A stretch of DNA of 64,000 nt from Apilactobacillus kunkeei DSM 12361 = ATCC 700308. GTDB lineage: Bacteria; Bacillota; Bacilli; Lactobacillales; Lactobacillaceae. The position numbers were made by a program, and so were the translations under genes. Below, in pieces: positions 15,758 to 27,869 of this stretch (position 1 is its first letter; each line of letters starts with the position of its first letter). The stretch lies in assembly GCF_001281265.1 (NCBI RefSeq), contig NZ_JXDB01000002.1:124001-188000 (forward strand). The letters are read 5' to 3'. Under the pieces are notes generated by a model, which worked only from the letters and a program-made list of their open reading frames with translations, was not told the origin of the DNA and searched no databases.

Positions 15758-16696
15758 ATGCAAACACATTTTTTAGACCTTAATCAGCTAGACGATGACG
15801 AAATCATGGAACTACTAAAGTTAGCCATTGATTACCGAGACGGAAAGGTTGTGCAACTAAAACGTCCGGTATATTTCGCTAACATGTTTTATGAAAACAG
15901 TACGCGTACCCACACATCGTTTGAAATGGCTGAACGTAAGTTAGGTATCACGCCAATTAATATCGATCCAAAGAATAGTTCGGTGCAAAAAGGTGAAACG
16001 CTACCGGATACAATCAAAACGCTACAAGCAATTGGAACCGATGGGATAATTATCAGACATAAGACGACAGGATGGTATGAACCACTAATAGATGATGAAA
16101 GAATTCAGACATCATTGGTAAACGCAGGGGATGGTAGTGGTCAACACCCATCACAGAGCTTGTTAGATTTACTTACCATCTACGATGAATTCAAGAAGTT
16201 TAAGGGCTTAAAGATTGCCATCGTCGGAGACTTACTTCACTCAAGAGTCGCAAGGTCAAACGCTGAAATTCTAAAACGACTTGGCGCAAAGTTATACTTC
16301 GCTGGACCAGATGAATGGTACCCAAGCGATTTTGACCAATTTGGTGAGTTCACCAACATCGACACTATTGTCGGTAAAGTTGATGTCATGATGATGCTGA
16401 GGGTGCAACTAGAAAGATTAAATGAAGATGCCCGTGAAAGTTTCACTGCCTTGGAATACGCCAACATCTTTGGACTAACCGTAGAACGCGGCAACAAGAT
16501 GAAGAAAAAGGCTATTATCATGCATCCAGCACCTGTTAATCGAAACATTGAAATTGCCGATTCTCTTGTGGAAGCACCCCAATCTAGAATTTTTCGACAG
16601 ATGCAAAACGGGGTGTTTGCCAGAATGGCTATTCTAACATCAATCTTAAAGAGTAAAGACTTAATTGTGGAGGACGATTATGAAGACATTAATTAA
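15758..16696 (+). CDS. pyrB: Aspartate carbamoyltransferase, catalytic chain
   Basis: A 312-residue cytoplasmic enzyme joining carbamoyl phosphate and aspartate, the first committed step of pyrimidine synthesis. The carbamoyl-phosphate loop STRTH is at residues 48-52 (Arg usually ends this motif; His is also common), HPSQSLLD follows at about residue 128, and HPAPVNR lies near residue 258. No regulatory chain gene is present, as is normal for Firmicutes. AGGAGG lies 8 bases before the ATG. It is the first gene of pyrB-pyrC-carA-carB-pyrD and overlaps pyrC by 17 bases, so the operon is translationally coupled. Expression should be set by the two attenuators upstream. Confidence 0.96.
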   Translation: MQTHFLDLNQLDDDEIMELLKLAIDYRDGKVVQLKRPVYFANMFYENSTRTHTSFEMAERKLGITPINIDPKNSSVQKGETLPDTIKTLQAIGTDGIIIRHKTTGWYEPLIDDERIQTSLVNAGDGSGQHPSQSLLDLLTIYDEFKKFKGLKIAIVGDLLHSRVARSNAEILKRLGAKLYFAGPDEWYPSDFDQFGEFTNIDTIVGKVDVMMMLRVQLERLNEDARESFTALEYANIFGLTVERGNKMKKKAIIMHPAPVNRNIEIADSLVEAPQSRIFRQMQNGVFARMAILTSILKSKDLIVEDDYEDIN

Positions 16697-17948
16697 AAAC
16701 GTATATGTAGACAATCAATTACAATCCATCCTAATTGAAGATAAAAAAATCAAGGCCATCGGAACCAACCTAGGAGAAAAGTTCAATCAAGTGATTGACG
16801 GAAATGAAGCGACTGTATTACCCGGACTGGTAGACGTTCACGTCCACTTTAGAGATCCAGGACTAACATACAAGGAAACTACAGAGACCGGAAGTAAGGC
16901 CGCTGCACATGGTGGATTTACTAGCGTCTGTGTGATGCCAAACGTTAAACCAGTTGTGGATACACCACACGAGTTACAAGAACAATTAAGTCTAAATCGA
17001 CGTGAGAGTGTCGTACATGCCTACCAATATGCAGCAATCTCAAAACAGTTAATCGCATACAAGCCAACTGACTTTACACAAATGGCCAAGATGGGTGCCA
17101 TTGCATTTACCAACGACGGGCATGGGGTTCAAAACGCTGAAACAATGTATCTTGCAATGGAGGAAGCACAAAAATTAAATAAACCACTAGTTGCCCATGT
17201 TGAAGATGACTCGTTAATTAACGGTGGGGTGATGAATGCGGGTGACAAGGCTGACGAACTTGGCTTGCCAGGGATGTCACCACTATCAGAATCATCACAA
17301 CTAGCTAGAGACCTAGTATTAGCCAAGGATACTGGAGTGCACTACCATGTTGCTCATATCTCCACTAAGGAATCAGTGGAACTTGTTAGAATTGCTAAAC
17401 AACGTGGAATCAACGTGACTGCCGAAGTTTCACCACATCATTTATTATTGGATGATTCAATGATTAACAGTGATAATCCAATGATGAAGATGAACCCACC
17501 ACTAAGAAGCCTAGAAGATAGACATGCACTAATCGCCGGACTATTGGACGGCACAATCGACATGGTAGCAACTGACCACGCTCCACACAGCGAAAAGGAA
17601 AAATCGGGATCGATGAGAGACGCGGCTTTTGGAATTGTTGGAATTGAAACAGCATTCAGCTTAATGTACACCAGCTTTGTTAAGTCAGGATTGGTTGACT
17701 TAAAGACATTGGTTAAATGGATGAGTAAGAATCCTGCTGAAATCTTTCACTTACCAGCGGGAAGATTAGAAGAGGGTCAACCAGCTGACTTAACCTTGAT
17801 GGATTTAGATGATGAATATGAAATCAATGCTAATGACTTCTTCTCAAAAGGTAAGAACTCGCCATTCATCGGTAAAAAGGTATATGGCAAGACAAGACTA
17901 ACATTAGTTGACGGCGACATTGCATATCAAGATGGGAGCGTGGAATAG
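16680..17948 (+). CDS. pyrC: Dihydroorotase
   Basis: A 422-residue class I dihydroorotase, which closes carbamoyl aspartate to dihydroorotate in the third step of the pathway. The zinc-binding HxH is at residues 54 and 56 (VDVHVHFRDPG), and the catalytic Asp is in ATDHAPH (about residue 303). I start at the ATG at 16680, which has GGAGG six bases upstream; an earlier GTG would include the ribosome binding site in the coding region. It overlaps the pyrB end and its stop abuts the carA ATG. Confidence 0.96.
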   Translation: MKTLIKNVYVDNQLQSILIEDKKIKAIGTNLGEKFNQVIDGNEATVLPGLVDVHVHFRDPGLTYKETTETGSKAAAHGGFTSVCVMPNVKPVVDTPHELQEQLSLNRRESVVHAYQYAAISKQLIAYKPTDFTQMAKMGAIAFTNDGHGVQNAETMYLAMEEAQKLNKPLVAHVEDDSLINGGVMNAGDKADELGLPGMSPLSESSQLARDLVLAKDTGVHYHVAHISTKESVELVRIAKQRGINVTAEVSPHHLLLDDSMINSDNPMMKMNPPLRSLEDRHALIAGLLDGTIDMVATDHAPHSEKEKSGSMRDAAFGIVGIETAFSLMYTSFVKSGLVDLKTLVKWMSKNPAEIFHLPAGRLEEGQPADLTLMDLDDEYEINANDFFSKGKNSPFIGKKVYGKTRLTLVDGDIAYQDGSVE

Positions 17949-19028
17949 ATGCAATCACGGTACTTAGTATTAAAGAATGGATCAACTTACGAAGGAATTG
18001 GATTTGGTTCCAAGAAGGTAGTTCATGGTGAATTGGTTTTCTCGACAGGGATGACTGGTTACCAAGAAAGTATGACCGATGCAAGTTATGATGGGCAAAT
18101 GTTAGTGTTTACATACCCATTAATCGGAAACTATGGGGTTAACAGAGACGACATGGAAAGTTTGCATCCATCCGTTGCAGCTATAGTAGTAAATGAAATC
18201 GCTAGATTGGTTGGTAACTGGCGTAGCAACATGACACTGACTCAATATGCTGAACTAGAGGATCTTCCTGGAATTTCACAAATCGATACCAGATCATTAA
18301 CCCAAGAATTAAGAGACGAGGGTTCAATGGAAGCTGTTATTGTAGATGATTTAAAACCAGAGACCGTTCAATCAGCATTTGATCTGCCACTAGAAAGTAC
18401 ATCTGCAAAAAGTGCCTCCACTAACAGCGTATATCAAGCACCTAACACTGGATTGCGTGTTGCACTAATTGATTTCGGACTAAAAGACTCTATCTTACGT
18501 TCGCTAGCCCAACGTAATCTAAACGTAACGGTCTTTCCATCAACCAGCACAGCAGAAGAAATTTTAGCAAGTCATCCTGATGGAATCTTGTTATCAAACG
18601 GACCTGGGGATCCAAAGGAATTAAAATACGTTTTACCAGTAATTCGTGAACTAGAAGAACAATTACCAATACTTGGAATTTGTCTGGGACATCAACTATT
18701 TGCTTTAGCCAATGGTGCTAACACCTACAAGATGAAGTTTGGCCATCGTGGGTTCAACCACGCAATTGCAGAAGCTGGGAAGAAACAAACTTACTTTACT
18801 TCCCAAAACCACGGATACGCAGTGGATGCAGAATCAATTCCATCAACTGAATTAGAAATTACTCAAACAGAAATCAACGATGGAACGGTTGAAGGAGTGC
18901 GTTTGAAGAACAGACCAGCATTCTCGGTTCAATATCATCCAGATGCATCACCTGGACCACACGATGCGGAATACGTCTTTGACGATTTTGTAAAAGCAAT
19001 GCAAGATAATCAGAAAGCGGGGATTTAA
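17949..19028 (+). CDS. carA: Carbamoyl-phosphate synthase, small (glutamine amidotransferase) chain
   Basis: A 359-residue subunit that frees ammonia from glutamine for the large chain. The N-terminal CPSase_sm domain is followed by a class I amidotransferase domain with Cys245 in GICLGHQ and His330 in [12 protein letters not shown]. The third triad position is Asp rather than the Glu of the Escherichia coli enzyme, a variant I believe occurs in other Firmicutes. The start codon directly follows the pyrC stop, and carB begins one base after the carA stop. It is also known as pyrAA. Because it lies in the pyr operon, it is controlled by uridine nucleotides rather than by arginine. Confidence 0.96.
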   Translation: MQSRYLVLKNGSTYEGIGFGSKKVVHGELVFSTGMTGYQESMTDASYDGQMLVFTYPLIGNYGVNRDDMESLHPSVAAIVVNEIARLVGNWRSNMTLTQYAELEDLPGISQIDTRSLTQELRDEGSMEAVIVDDLKPETVQSAFDLPLESTSAKSASTNSVYQAPNTGLRVALIDFGLKDSILRSLAQRNLNVTVFPSTSTAEEILASHPDGILLSNGPGDPKELKYVLPVIRELEEQLPILGICLGHQLFALANGANTYKMKFGHRGFNHAIAEAGKKQTYFTSQNHGYAVDAESIPSTELEITQTEINDGTVEGVRLKNRPAFSVQYHPDASPGPHDAEYVFDDFVKAMQDNQKAGI

Positions 19029-19029
19029 G

Positions 19030-22000
19030 ATGGCAAAACGAACTGACATTAACAAAATTTTAGTAATTGGATCCGGACCAATCATTATTGGGCAAGCTGC
19101 TGAATTTGACTACTCAGGATCACAAGCTTGTCTGGCTTTGAAGGAAGAGGGTTACGAAGTTATCCTAATTAATTCCAATCCGGCGACAATCATGACCGAC
19201 ACTACGATTGCTGATAAGATTTTCGTTGAACCAATCACCTTGGAATTCATCAGTAAAATCATCCGCCAAGAATTACCTGATGCAATCCTACCAACATTGG
19301 GTGGGCAAACTGGATTGAACATGGCTAAAGAACTAGCTGACAGCAACATTCTTGATGAATATAATGTCGAACTATTAGGTACTAAGTTAGATGCTATCGA
19401 AGAAGCTGAAGATAGACTTCGTTTTAAAAATCTAATGGAAGAAATTGATGAACCGGTTCCTGAATCCAAGACGGTCGAAAACATGGAAGACGCAATCGCT
19501 TTTGCTGAAGAAATCGGCTTTCCATTAGCCATTCGTCCTGCATACACGCTGGGTGGAACTGGCGGTGGATTCGCGCATAACATGGCAGAATTCGAAGAAA
19601 TTATGGAAAATGGATTACGCCTATCACCAATCAGCCAAGTGCTAGTGGAACGTTCAATCGCCGGATACAAGGAAATCGAAATGGAAGTAATGAGAGACCA
19701 AATCGATAATGCAATGATTGTCTGCTCAATGGAAAACGTCGATCCAGTCGGTGTTCATACTGGAGATTCAATCGTTGCCGCACCAGTTCAAACGTTATCT
19801 GACCGTGAATATGAAATGTTACGTGACGCAGCATTGAAGATTATCAGAGCTCTCCATATTGAAGGGGGATGTAACGTTCAAATGGCACTTAGTCCAACTT
19901 CAATGAAGTATTACATCATTGAGGTTAACCCCCGTGTATCACGTTCATCAGCTCTGGCTTCAAAAGCAACTGGGTATCCAATTGCCAAGATTGCAGCCAA
20001 GATTGCCGTTGGTATTAATTTAAACGAAATCAAGAATCCGGTAACTCAAATCACATTAGCTCAGTTTGAACCCGCCTTGGATTATGTTGTAACTAAGATT
20101 CCACGTTGGCCATTCGATAAATTTCCACAAGCTGATAACCACCTCGGGACTCAAATGAAGGCTACTGGTGAGGTTATGGCAATCGGTCGAAATTTCGAAG
20201 AGTCTTTATTAAAGTCAGTTCGTTCTTTGGAAATCGATCAACGCTACTTTGACCCAGGACAATATGAAAATGTCGATTCTGTTGACATGCTTCAAGCAAT
20301 TGGAGAACCAACCGACGATCGACTATTCATGATTGCCGAATTAATCAGGAGAGGGGCTACCATTGAACAAATCAATGCCAGAACCCAGATTAACCTCTTC
20401 TTCTTAGATAAAATTCAACACATTGTGGAAATTGAAACAGAGTTAGCAACTGACCAATCACTTCCGATGTTAAAGATAGCCAAACGTTATGGCTTTTCGG
20501 ACGAGTGGATTGCTAAAATTTGGAATACAGACGAAAAGTCAGTTCGTCAAATTCGTAAAGATAACCAAATCACACCAGTTTACAAGATGGTAGATACATC
20601 TGCTGGTGAAATCAAAGCCGCAACTCCATATTTCTACAGCACGTGGGGTCAACACAGTGAATCAGAAGTATCTGATAAGAAGTCAATCTTAGTACTAGGT
20701 TCGGGTCCAATTAGAATCGGTCAAGGAGTCGAATTCGATTACGCTACAGTTCATGGTGTGCAAACCCTACAACAATTGGGCTATGAATCCATCATCATGA
20801 ATTCCAATCCAGAAACGGTTTCAACCGACTTCTCAATGTCAGACAAGCTATATTTTGAACCGCTAACTATTGAAGATGTGCTAAATGTTATCGATATTGA
20901 AAAACCGGAAGGAGTTATCGTCCAATTCGGGGGTCAAACTGCCATCAACCTGGCGGAACCACTTCAAGAAGCAGGCGTTAAGGTATTAGGAACAACTGTA
21001 GAAGACATTAATCGCGCTGAAGATCGTCATGATTTCGACCAAGTTATCAAGCAATTAAAACTACCGCAACCACAAGGTGATACCGCTACAAACATCGATG
21101 AAGCCATAAAAATTGCCAATGCAATTGGTTACCCAGTCATGATTAGGCCATCATACGTATTAGGTGGAAAGGCAATGGAAATCGTCCACGACGATGATGA
21201 GCTACATCGCTACATGACCAAAGCAGTTCATGCATCAAACGACCATCCCGTTCTAATTGACCAATACTTATTAGGATCAGAAGCTGAAGTTGATGTCGTA
21301 TCAGACAGTGAAACTGTTGTTATTCCTGGAATTCTTGAACATATCGAGAGAGCCGGGATTCATTCTGGTGACTCAATGGGGGTATACCCACCACAAATCA
21401 TGTCTAAAACTGTCCAAGACCAAATTGAAACGGCGGCGGTGGAATTGGCCAAGGCATTAAACACCAAGGGATTAATGAACGTTCAATTCGTTATTAAGGA
21501 TGACGTGGCCTATGTCATCGAAGTTAATCCAAGAGCTTCAAGAACGGTTCCATTCATGTCAAAGGTTGCTCACGTCCCAATGGCTGACCTAGCCACCCGT
21601 GTCATGGCAGGGGAAAAACTATCAGACCTTGGATACAGGTCAGGGGTGGTTACACCAGCTAAACGTATTAGTGTGAAATCACCTGTGTTTAGTTTCTCCA
21701 AACTACCACTAGTCGATAACACGTTAGGACCTGAAATGAAGTCCACAGGTGAAGCGATGGGTTCAGATACAAGTTACGCTAAAGCATTGTACAAGTCATT
21801 CATCGCATCTGGAATTACGATTCCAACATCAGGGAATGTCTTATTCACTGTCTGTGATGAAGATAAGCAAGAAGCATTAGATTTAGCCAAGCGTTTCAGA
21901 AGATTAGGGTTCCAAATTAAAGCAACTGCAAATACGCATCGCTTTTTCCAAGAAAATGGTTTAGACAACGACTTAATCCACAAGTTCTCAGAAGACGATG

Positions 22001-22206
22001 ATAATAACCCGGTCAGCGAATTAAATAAGCAACATCTAAAACTAGTCGTTAACACTATCGACTCAACGGAAGCGACTTTCGACGATGAAGCACAAATCAG
22101 GGCTGCAGCGATTGAAAATGCAGTGCCTTTGTTCACAGCATTAGACACTGTTGCATCATTGTTAACAGTACTAGAAGATCAAACACTAACCGTCAACGCA
22201 CTTTAG
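19030..22206 (+). CDS. carB: Carbamoyl-phosphate synthase, large chain
   Basis: A 1058-residue synthetase making carbamoyl phosphate from bicarbonate, ammonia and two ATP. The two homologous halves are visible: each begins with a pre-ATP-grasp motif ([17 protein letters not shown] near residue 14, [16 protein letters not shown] near residue 559) and has an ATP-grasp lysine/glycine loop and an EVNPRxSR motif (about residues 298 and 837). The C-terminal methylglyoxal-synthase-like domain from about residue 925 is the usual allosteric site for UMP. The length is normal. It is also called pyrAB. GGGG just before the ATG, inside the carA end, serves as the ribosome binding site. Confidence 0.97.
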   Translation: MAKRTDINKILVIGSGPIIIGQAAEFDYSGSQACLALKEEGYEVILINSNPATIMTDTTIADKIFVEPITLEFISKIIRQELPDAILPTLGGQTGLNMAKELADSNILDEYNVELLGTKLDAIEEAEDRLRFKNLMEEIDEPVPESKTVENMEDAIAFAEEIGFPLAIRPAYTLGGTGGGFAHNMAEFEEIMENGLRLSPISQVLVERSIAGYKEIEMEVMRDQIDNAMIVCSMENVDPVGVHTGDSIVAAPVQTLSDREYEMLRDAALKIIRALHIEGGCNVQMALSPTSMKYYIIEVNPRVSRSSALASKATGYPIAKIAAKIAVGINLNEIKNPVTQITLAQFEPALDYVVTKIPRWPFDKFPQADNHLGTQMKATGEVMAIGRNFEESLLKSVRSLEIDQRYFDPGQYENVDSVDMLQAIGEPTDDRLFMIAELIRRGATIEQINARTQINLFFLDKIQHIVEIETELATDQSLPMLKIAKRYGFSDEWIAKIWNTDEKSVRQIRKDNQITPVYKMVDTSAGEIKAATPYFYSTWGQHSESEVSDKKSILVLGSGPIRIGQGVEFDYATVHGVQTLQQLGYESIIMNSNPETVSTDFSMSDKLYFEPLTIEDVLNVIDIEKPEGVIVQFGGQTAINLAEPLQEAGVKVLGTTVEDINRAEDRHDFDQVIKQLKLPQPQGDTATNIDEAIKIANAIGYPVMIRPSYVLGGKAMEIVHDDDELHRYMTKAVHASNDHPVLIDQYLLGSEAEVDVVSDSETVVIPGILEHIERAGIHSGDSMGVYPPQIMSKTVQDQIETAAVELAKALNTKGLMNVQFVIKDDVAYVIEVNPRASRTVPFMSKVAHVPMADLATRVMAGEKLSDLGYRSGVVTPAKRISVKSPVFSFSKLPLVDNTLGPEMKSTGEAMGSDTSYAKALYKSFIASGITIPTSGNVLFTVCDEDKQEALDLAKRFRRLGFQIKATANTHRFFQENGLDNDLIHKFSEDDDNNPVSELNKQHLKLVVNTIDSTEATFDDEAQIRAAAIENAVPLFTALDTVASLLTVLEDQTLTVNAL

Positions 22207-22217
22207 GAGGAATTCAA

Positions 22218-23162
22218 ATGTCAGTAGACTTATCAGCACAAATCGCCAACATGTCAGTAAAGAACCTATTTTTAAACGCGTCAGGAATTCATTGTCAAAC
22301 AGAGCAGGAACTAGATGAATTGATGAACGAATCAGTATCAGGCGCCATGGTAACCAAGAGTATGACCCCCAAGAGTCGTTTTGGAAATCCGCTTCCCCGA
22401 TACTACCGTATGGAAAACGGCTCTATTAACTCAATGGGATTACCTAACCAAGGGTTCGATTACTACATGAATTACTTGAAGAATCATGACCAAAGAAAAC
22501 CAATCATTGTATCAGTGGCGGGGATGTCAAAACAAGAAGATTTAGAAATGTTACACCAACTTCAAGATAACGACGACTATCAAGGTTTGACTGAGTTAAA
22601 CCTATCTTGTCCGAACGTGATTGGCAAACCACAAATGGCCTATGACTTTGATGCTGCTGATGATTTACTGCATGAGGTGTTTAGTTTCTATAAGAAACCA
22701 TTAGGGATTAAGTTACCGCCATACTTTGACCTAGTTCATTTTGACATGATTGCTGAAGTATTGAACAAGTATCCACTAAGTCACGTTAATACGATCAACT
22801 CTGTCGGAAATGGTCTGTGGGTTGATACCAATTCTGAAACGGTTGTATTAAAGCCAAAGGGCGGCTTTGGAGGTGTCGGAGGATCGATGGTATTACCAAC
22901 AGCTTTAGCCAATGTCCGTGGATTACGACAACGTCTAAACGACGACATTAAGATTATCGGTACCGGTGGAGTTACCAATGGACGAGACGCATTCGCCCAC
23001 ATCTTGTGTGGTGCAGAAATGGTTTCAATTGGTACTCAATTATATGAAGAAGGTCTACGAACTTTTGAACGAGTAACAAGAGAATTAACTGACATTATGG
23101 AGGCTAAAGGATATACATCACTAGATGATTTCCGAGGCCAATTAAAGATAATTGAAGACTAA
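22218..23162 (+). CDS. pyrD: Dihydroorotate dehydrogenase, class 1A (fumarate-type)
   Basis: A 314-residue FMN enzyme oxidising dihydroorotate to orotate. The catalytic Cys131 lies in LNLSCPNVIGKPQ, the class 1 signature, and FMN-phosphate binding is seen in IGTGGVTNG and near GAEMVSIGTQ. No pyrK-like electron-transfer gene is adjacent, and the short N-terminus lacks a membrane helix. Together these indicate the soluble class 1A enzyme that uses fumarate. AGGAGG precedes the ATG. It closes the operon; pyrE and pyrF are not in the window and must lie elsewhere if the pathway is complete. Confidence 0.95.
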   Translation: MSVDLSAQIANMSVKNLFLNASGIHCQTEQELDELMNESVSGAMVTKSMTPKSRFGNPLPRYYRMENGSINSMGLPNQGFDYYMNYLKNHDQRKPIIVSVAGMSKQEDLEMLHQLQDNDDYQGLTELNLSCPNVIGKPQMAYDFDAADDLLHEVFSFYKKPLGIKLPPYFDLVHFDMIAEVLNKYPLSHVNTINSVGNGLWVDTNSETVVLKPKGGFGGVGGSMVLPTALANVRGLRQRLNDDIKIIGTGGVTNGRDAFAHILCGAEMVSIGTQLYEEGLRTFERVTRELTDIMEAKGYTSLDDFRGQLKIIED

Positions 23163-23170
23163 ATAAAAAA

Positions 23171-23192
23171 GGCTGGAAATCCAGTCTTTTTT
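23171..23192 (+). terminator. Terminator of the pyr operon
   Basis: GGCTGG/CCAGTC stem (with a G-T pair), AAAT loop and six Ts directly after pyrD. Confidence 0.82.
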
Positions 23193-23284
23193 ATTTAAGA
23201 ATTGGTAATGGTTGCGACTTATATAACGAAATTTGGATTTTTTGTGGTACGATAAAAATATAAAATAACTAGTGAGGAATCATC

Positions 23285-23944
23285 ATGAAAAAGAAGTTAT
23301 ATACAGCTACATGGGTGTTATTACTTGTGGTTGGAATTTTCTTAGTCAGCCTACCATTTATAGAAAATTCAGCTATTCAACATTTGACTAACAGTGAAAT
23401 GAATGGAAAAATCGCTCAACAAGATAAGGGCAAAAATGCTAACTTTGACTTTTCAAAGATTGAAAGTGTTAGTGCTTCATCTATCTCAAAGGCCATTTTT
23501 AGTCACAAACACACAATGATTGGAAAAATTTCCATACCATCTGTTTCAATTAACCTACCTGTTTACTATGGTTTGGATAACGAAGAATTATTGTCTGGTG
23601 TCGGTACTATGAAACCTAACCAACAACTAGGTAAGGGTAATTATGCGATTGCAGGACACCACATGAACAATGAAAAGATTTTGTTTGGTCCATTACACAA
23701 GGTTGTTGAAGGGGATGCTATTTACATCACCAACGGGAAAAGGGTATACAAGTATGAAGTTAGCTCAGTCTCTGTGATTGATCAATACGATACCCAATAC
23801 ATCACTAAGAAGTACAAGAAACCAACGTTAACCTTGATTACCTGTGCTAGTGGTACACCGAATGAACCAAACCGTACAATGGTAAGGGCTAAACTAAGCT
23901 CAATTACAGATTTAACGGATAAGACAGCTAAATACTTTAAGTAA
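23285..23944 (+). CDS. srtA: Class A sortase
   Basis: A 219-residue membrane-bound transpeptidase that links LPXTG-type proteins to peptidoglycan. One N-terminal membrane segment (about residues 8-27) is followed by the sortase beta-barrel with the catalytic His in AGHHM (residues 125-126), Cys187 in LITCAS, and the Arg of NRTMVRA. The short N-terminus and single domain fit class A housekeeping sortase. GAGGAA precedes the ATG and the gene has its own terminator. No substrate with a C-terminal LPXTG is seen in the window; the complete giant surface protein here uses a different anchor. Confidence 0.93.
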   Translation: MKKKLYTATWVLLLVVGIFLVSLPFIENSAIQHLTNSEMNGKIAQQDKGKNANFDFSKIESVSASSISKAIFSHKHTMIGKISIPSVSINLPVYYGLDNEELLSGVGTMKPNQQLGKGNYAIAGHHMNNEKILFGPLHKVVEGDAIYITNGKRVYKYEVSSVSVIDQYDTQYITKKYKKPTLTLITCASGTPNEPNRTMVRAKLSSITDLTDKTAKYFK

Positions 23945-23949
23945 AAAAA

Positions 23950-23976
23950 GACCAACTCGGATGAGTTGGTCTTTTT
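23950..23976. terminator. Bidirectional terminator
   Basis: GACCAACTC/GAGTTGGTC, a perfect 9-bp stem with a GGAT loop, flanked by AAAAAAA and TTTTT. It separates the convergent srtA and guaC genes. Confidence 0.88.
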
Positions 23977-23986
23977 ACATATAATC

Positions 23987-24952
23987 TTATGATTCATCAA
24001 TGCTGTCTAGTAGGACGTAGTTAACTTTACGTAGTGACATTAAGTCTTTTCCACCAGCATATGAGATTGATGATTGTAGATCTTCTTTCATTTCTAGAAG
24101 GGTGTCTTCAATGTTTCCCTTGAATGGGATTAACAATTGACGACCTTCGACGTTGTGGTGTTCACCTTTTTGTTTGGCAGAAGCTGATCCCCAGTATTGC
24201 TTAAATTTCTTACCATTCTTTTCGACGATTTCACCAGGGGATTCAACGTGGCCAGCAAATACTGAACCAATCATCATCATGGTAGCACCGAAACGAATTG
24301 ATTTTGCAAGATCACCGTTAGTGCGGATACCGCCATCGGCAATCATTGGTTTGGTTGCAGCTTTTGAGCACCATTTAAGTGCGGAAAGTTGCCAACCACC
24401 AGTACCGAAACCAGTCTTGTACTTAGTGATGCATGCCTTACCAGGTCCAATTCCAATCTTAGTAGCATCGGCGCCGGCATTTTCGATTTCACGAACAGCG
24501 TCAGGTGTACCTAAGTTACCAACTATTAGGAAGGTTTCTGGGATTTCTTTTTTGATGTATTTAATCATCTTGATAACGAAGTCTGAGTGACCATGAGCCA
24601 CATCAATAGTGGTGTATTCAGGAACGGCGTTAGCAGCTTTTAATTCGTCGATAAATTCGTATTCAGCATCTTTGATACCAACACTAATTGAAGCAAATAA
24701 ACCTTTCTTGTGCATGCTTTGAACAAATTCTAGACGTTGTTCCGGTTGGAATCTGTGCATTACATAAAAGTAATCATGTTGAGCCATCCAAGTAGCTAAG
24801 TTTTCGTCCATGACTGTTTCCATGTTTGCGGGAACAACGGGTAATTGGAATTTATGTGGGCCGAATTGAACTGAAGTATCAGCTTCGCTACGGCTCTTAA
24901 TGATACATTTTTCAGGTAATAGTTGAACATTGTGGTAATCAAAAGTTCTCAT
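23987..24952 (-). CDS. guaC: GMP reductase
   Basis: A 321-residue TIM-barrel enzyme of the IMPDH/GMPR family converting GMP to IMP with NADPH, so guanine nucleotides can feed adenine nucleotide synthesis. The active-site Cys174 lies in [13 protein letters not shown], and the phosphate site is in [10 protein letters not shown] and MIGSVFAG. It lacks the CBS domains of IMP dehydrogenase, and its length fits the GuaC2 type of Firmicutes. It follows purA by 15 bases on the minus strand, so IMP made here passes to the neighbouring PurA. GAGGT precedes the ATG. Confidence 0.94.
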   Translation of the reverse strand: MRTFDYHNVQLLPEKCIIKSRSEADTSVQFGPHKFQLPVVPANMETVMDENLATWMAQHDYFYVMHRFQPEQRLEFVQSMHKKGLFASISVGIKDAEYEFIDELKAANAVPEYTTIDVAHGHSDFVIKMIKYIKKEIPETFLIVGNLGTPDAVREIENAGADATKIGIGPGKACITKYKTGFGTGGWQLSALKWCSKAATKPMIADGGIRTNGDLAKSIRFGATMMMIGSVFAGHVESPGEIVEKNGKKFKQYWGSASAKQKGEHHNVEGRQLLIPFKGNIEDTLLEMKEDLQSSISYAGGKDLMSLRKVNYVLLDSIDES

Positions 24953-24967
24953 TATAATGACCTCACT

Positions 24968-26341
<1,374 letters not shown>

Positions 26342-26374
26342 TTAATCAAGAACTATTTGTATAAATGAGAAAAT

Positions 26375-26406
26375 AATGTTCGGAAAAAAGATAAAAAACG
26401 AACAAT
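26375..26406. promoter_or_regulatory. Pair of PurBox-like sites between purA and purB
   Basis: AATGTTCGGAAAA (26375-26387), read on the minus strand, fits the PurR box AWWWCCGAACWWT with one mismatch, and AAAAACGAACAAT (26394-26406) fits on the plus strand with one mismatch. The GTTCG and CGAAC cores are 16 bases apart. Each box points toward one of the divergent genes. Two TATAAT hexamers (26410-26415 and 26425-26430) lie on the purB side without good -35 boxes, which fits activation by PurR as known in lactococci. Confidence 0.55.
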
Positions 26407-26491
26407 AAGTATAATTAATTTTAATATAATAGTGAAAAAACGAATTTTGTATGTTAATATTAAAGCAAGATATTCGAAAGGATGGATTGTG

Positions 26492-27787
26492 ATGATTGAT
26501 CGTTATACCAGACCGGAAATGGGAAATGTATGGTCTAAATATAATCAATACGCCTCATGGCTAGCTGTGGAGGTAGCAGTTGACGAAGCTTGGGCTAAGT
26601 TAGGAGAAATTCCGGCAGAAGATTTAGCTAAGATTCAAAAGAATGCTACATTCGATGAAAAGGAAATTGAAGAAATTGAAAAGACTACCCATCATGATGT
26701 CGTAGCATTTACTCGTGATGTTTCAAGATACTTGGGCGATGAAAGTAAATGGATTCACTTCGGTATGACCAGTACAGATATCGTTGATACTGCGCAAGGT
26801 TATCGTTTGAAACAGGCCAATGCGATTATTCGAAAAGATATCGAAGAAATTATCGAAACTATCGGTAACAAAGCACTTAAGTACAAGGATACTGTTATCA
26901 TGGGTAGAACCCACGGTGTGCAAGCTGAACCAACTACATTTGGTTTGAAGTTACTTCGTTGGTATGAAGAAATGAAACGTAACTTGGAACGTTTTAACAT
27001 TGCATCTAAGGATGTTGAAGCTGGTAAGATTTCCGGTGCCGTTGGTACTTTTGCGAATGTCGATCCATATGTTGAACAATATGTGTGTGATAAATTAGGT
27101 ATTCGTGCTCAATCAGTTGCCAGTCAAGTCCTACCTCGTGATTTACATGCAAATTACATTGCATGTTTGGGTGTAATTGCAACTAGCCTAGAAGAATTTG
27201 CAACCGAAGTTCGTGGTTTACAACGTTCAGAAATTCATGAAGTTGAAGAACATTTTGCTAAAGGCCAAAAAGGTTCTTCAGCAATGCCACATAAGAGAAA
27301 TCCGATTGGATCAGAAAATATCTGTGGTTTAGCACGTGTCATGAGAGGCCACGTTGTGACAGCGATGGAAAACGTCGCATTATGGCATGAACGAGACATC
27401 TCTCACTCATCAGCAGAACGTGTTATTTTGCCAGATTCTACTATCTTAATTGATTATATGTTGCATCGTTTTAACAACATTGTTCGTGACTTAGATGTAT
27501 TCGAAGACAGAATGTTAAGTAATCTAAATATCACAAATGGTCTAATCTATTCACAACGTGTGATGTTGAAATTAGTTGAAGCGGGAATGACTAGAGAAGC
27601 TGCTTATGACACAGTTCAACCACTTACTGCAATTGCTTGGGATGAAAACAAGCAGTTCAAGCCATTAGTTGAAGCAAGCGAAACAATTAACGAAAAACTT
27701 TCAAAAGAAGACATTGATGATGCCTTTGATTATCACTATCACATCCGCCACGTCGATGAAATTTTCAAACGTTGTGGTTTAATGTAA
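26492..27787 (+). CDS. purB: Adenylosuccinate lyase
   Basis: A 431-residue member of the fumarase/aspartase superfamily acting twice in purine synthesis, on SAICAR and on adenylosuccinate. The signature GSSAMPHKRNP is at residues 261-271, and the catalytic histidines are His68 (THHDV) and His141 (GRTHGVQAEPT). I start at the ATG at 26492 with GAAAGGA upstream; earlier in-frame codons would add about 20 residues unlike the family. The gene diverges from purA, so both steps from IMP to AMP are encoded side by side. Confidence 0.96.
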   Translation: MIDRYTRPEMGNVWSKYNQYASWLAVEVAVDEAWAKLGEIPAEDLAKIQKNATFDEKEIEEIEKTTHHDVVAFTRDVSRYLGDESKWIHFGMTSTDIVDTAQGYRLKQANAIIRKDIEEIIETIGNKALKYKDTVIMGRTHGVQAEPTTFGLKLLRWYEEMKRNLERFNIASKDVEAGKISGAVGTFANVDPYVEQYVCDKLGIRAQSVASQVLPRDLHANYIACLGVIATSLEEFATEVRGLQRSEIHEVEEHFAKGQKGSSAMPHKRNPIGSENICGLARVMRGHVVTAMENVALWHERDISHSSAERVILPDSTILIDYMLHRFNNIVRDLDVFEDRMLSNLNITNGLIYSQRVMLKLVEAGMTREAAYDTVQPLTAIAWDENKQFKPLVEASETINEKLSKEDIDDAFDYHYHIRHVDEIFKRCGLM

Positions 27788-27795
27788 AACAAAAA

Positions 27796-27823
27796 GAGTT
27801 GGCAATCCGTCAGCTCTTTTTTT
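27796..27823 (+). terminator. Terminator of purB
   Basis: GAGTTGGC/GTCAGCTC stem with two G-T pairs, a 5-nt loop and seven Ts. Confidence 0.82.
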
Positions 27824-27869
27824 GTGTAATTTTTTAAAATCAGTTAGAATGAAATATAGGTGATATATA

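Noticed and set aside
19152-19670. Minus-strand open frames inside carB and other pyr genes
   Set aside because: They lie opposite well-supported conserved enzymes and lack ribosome binding sites.
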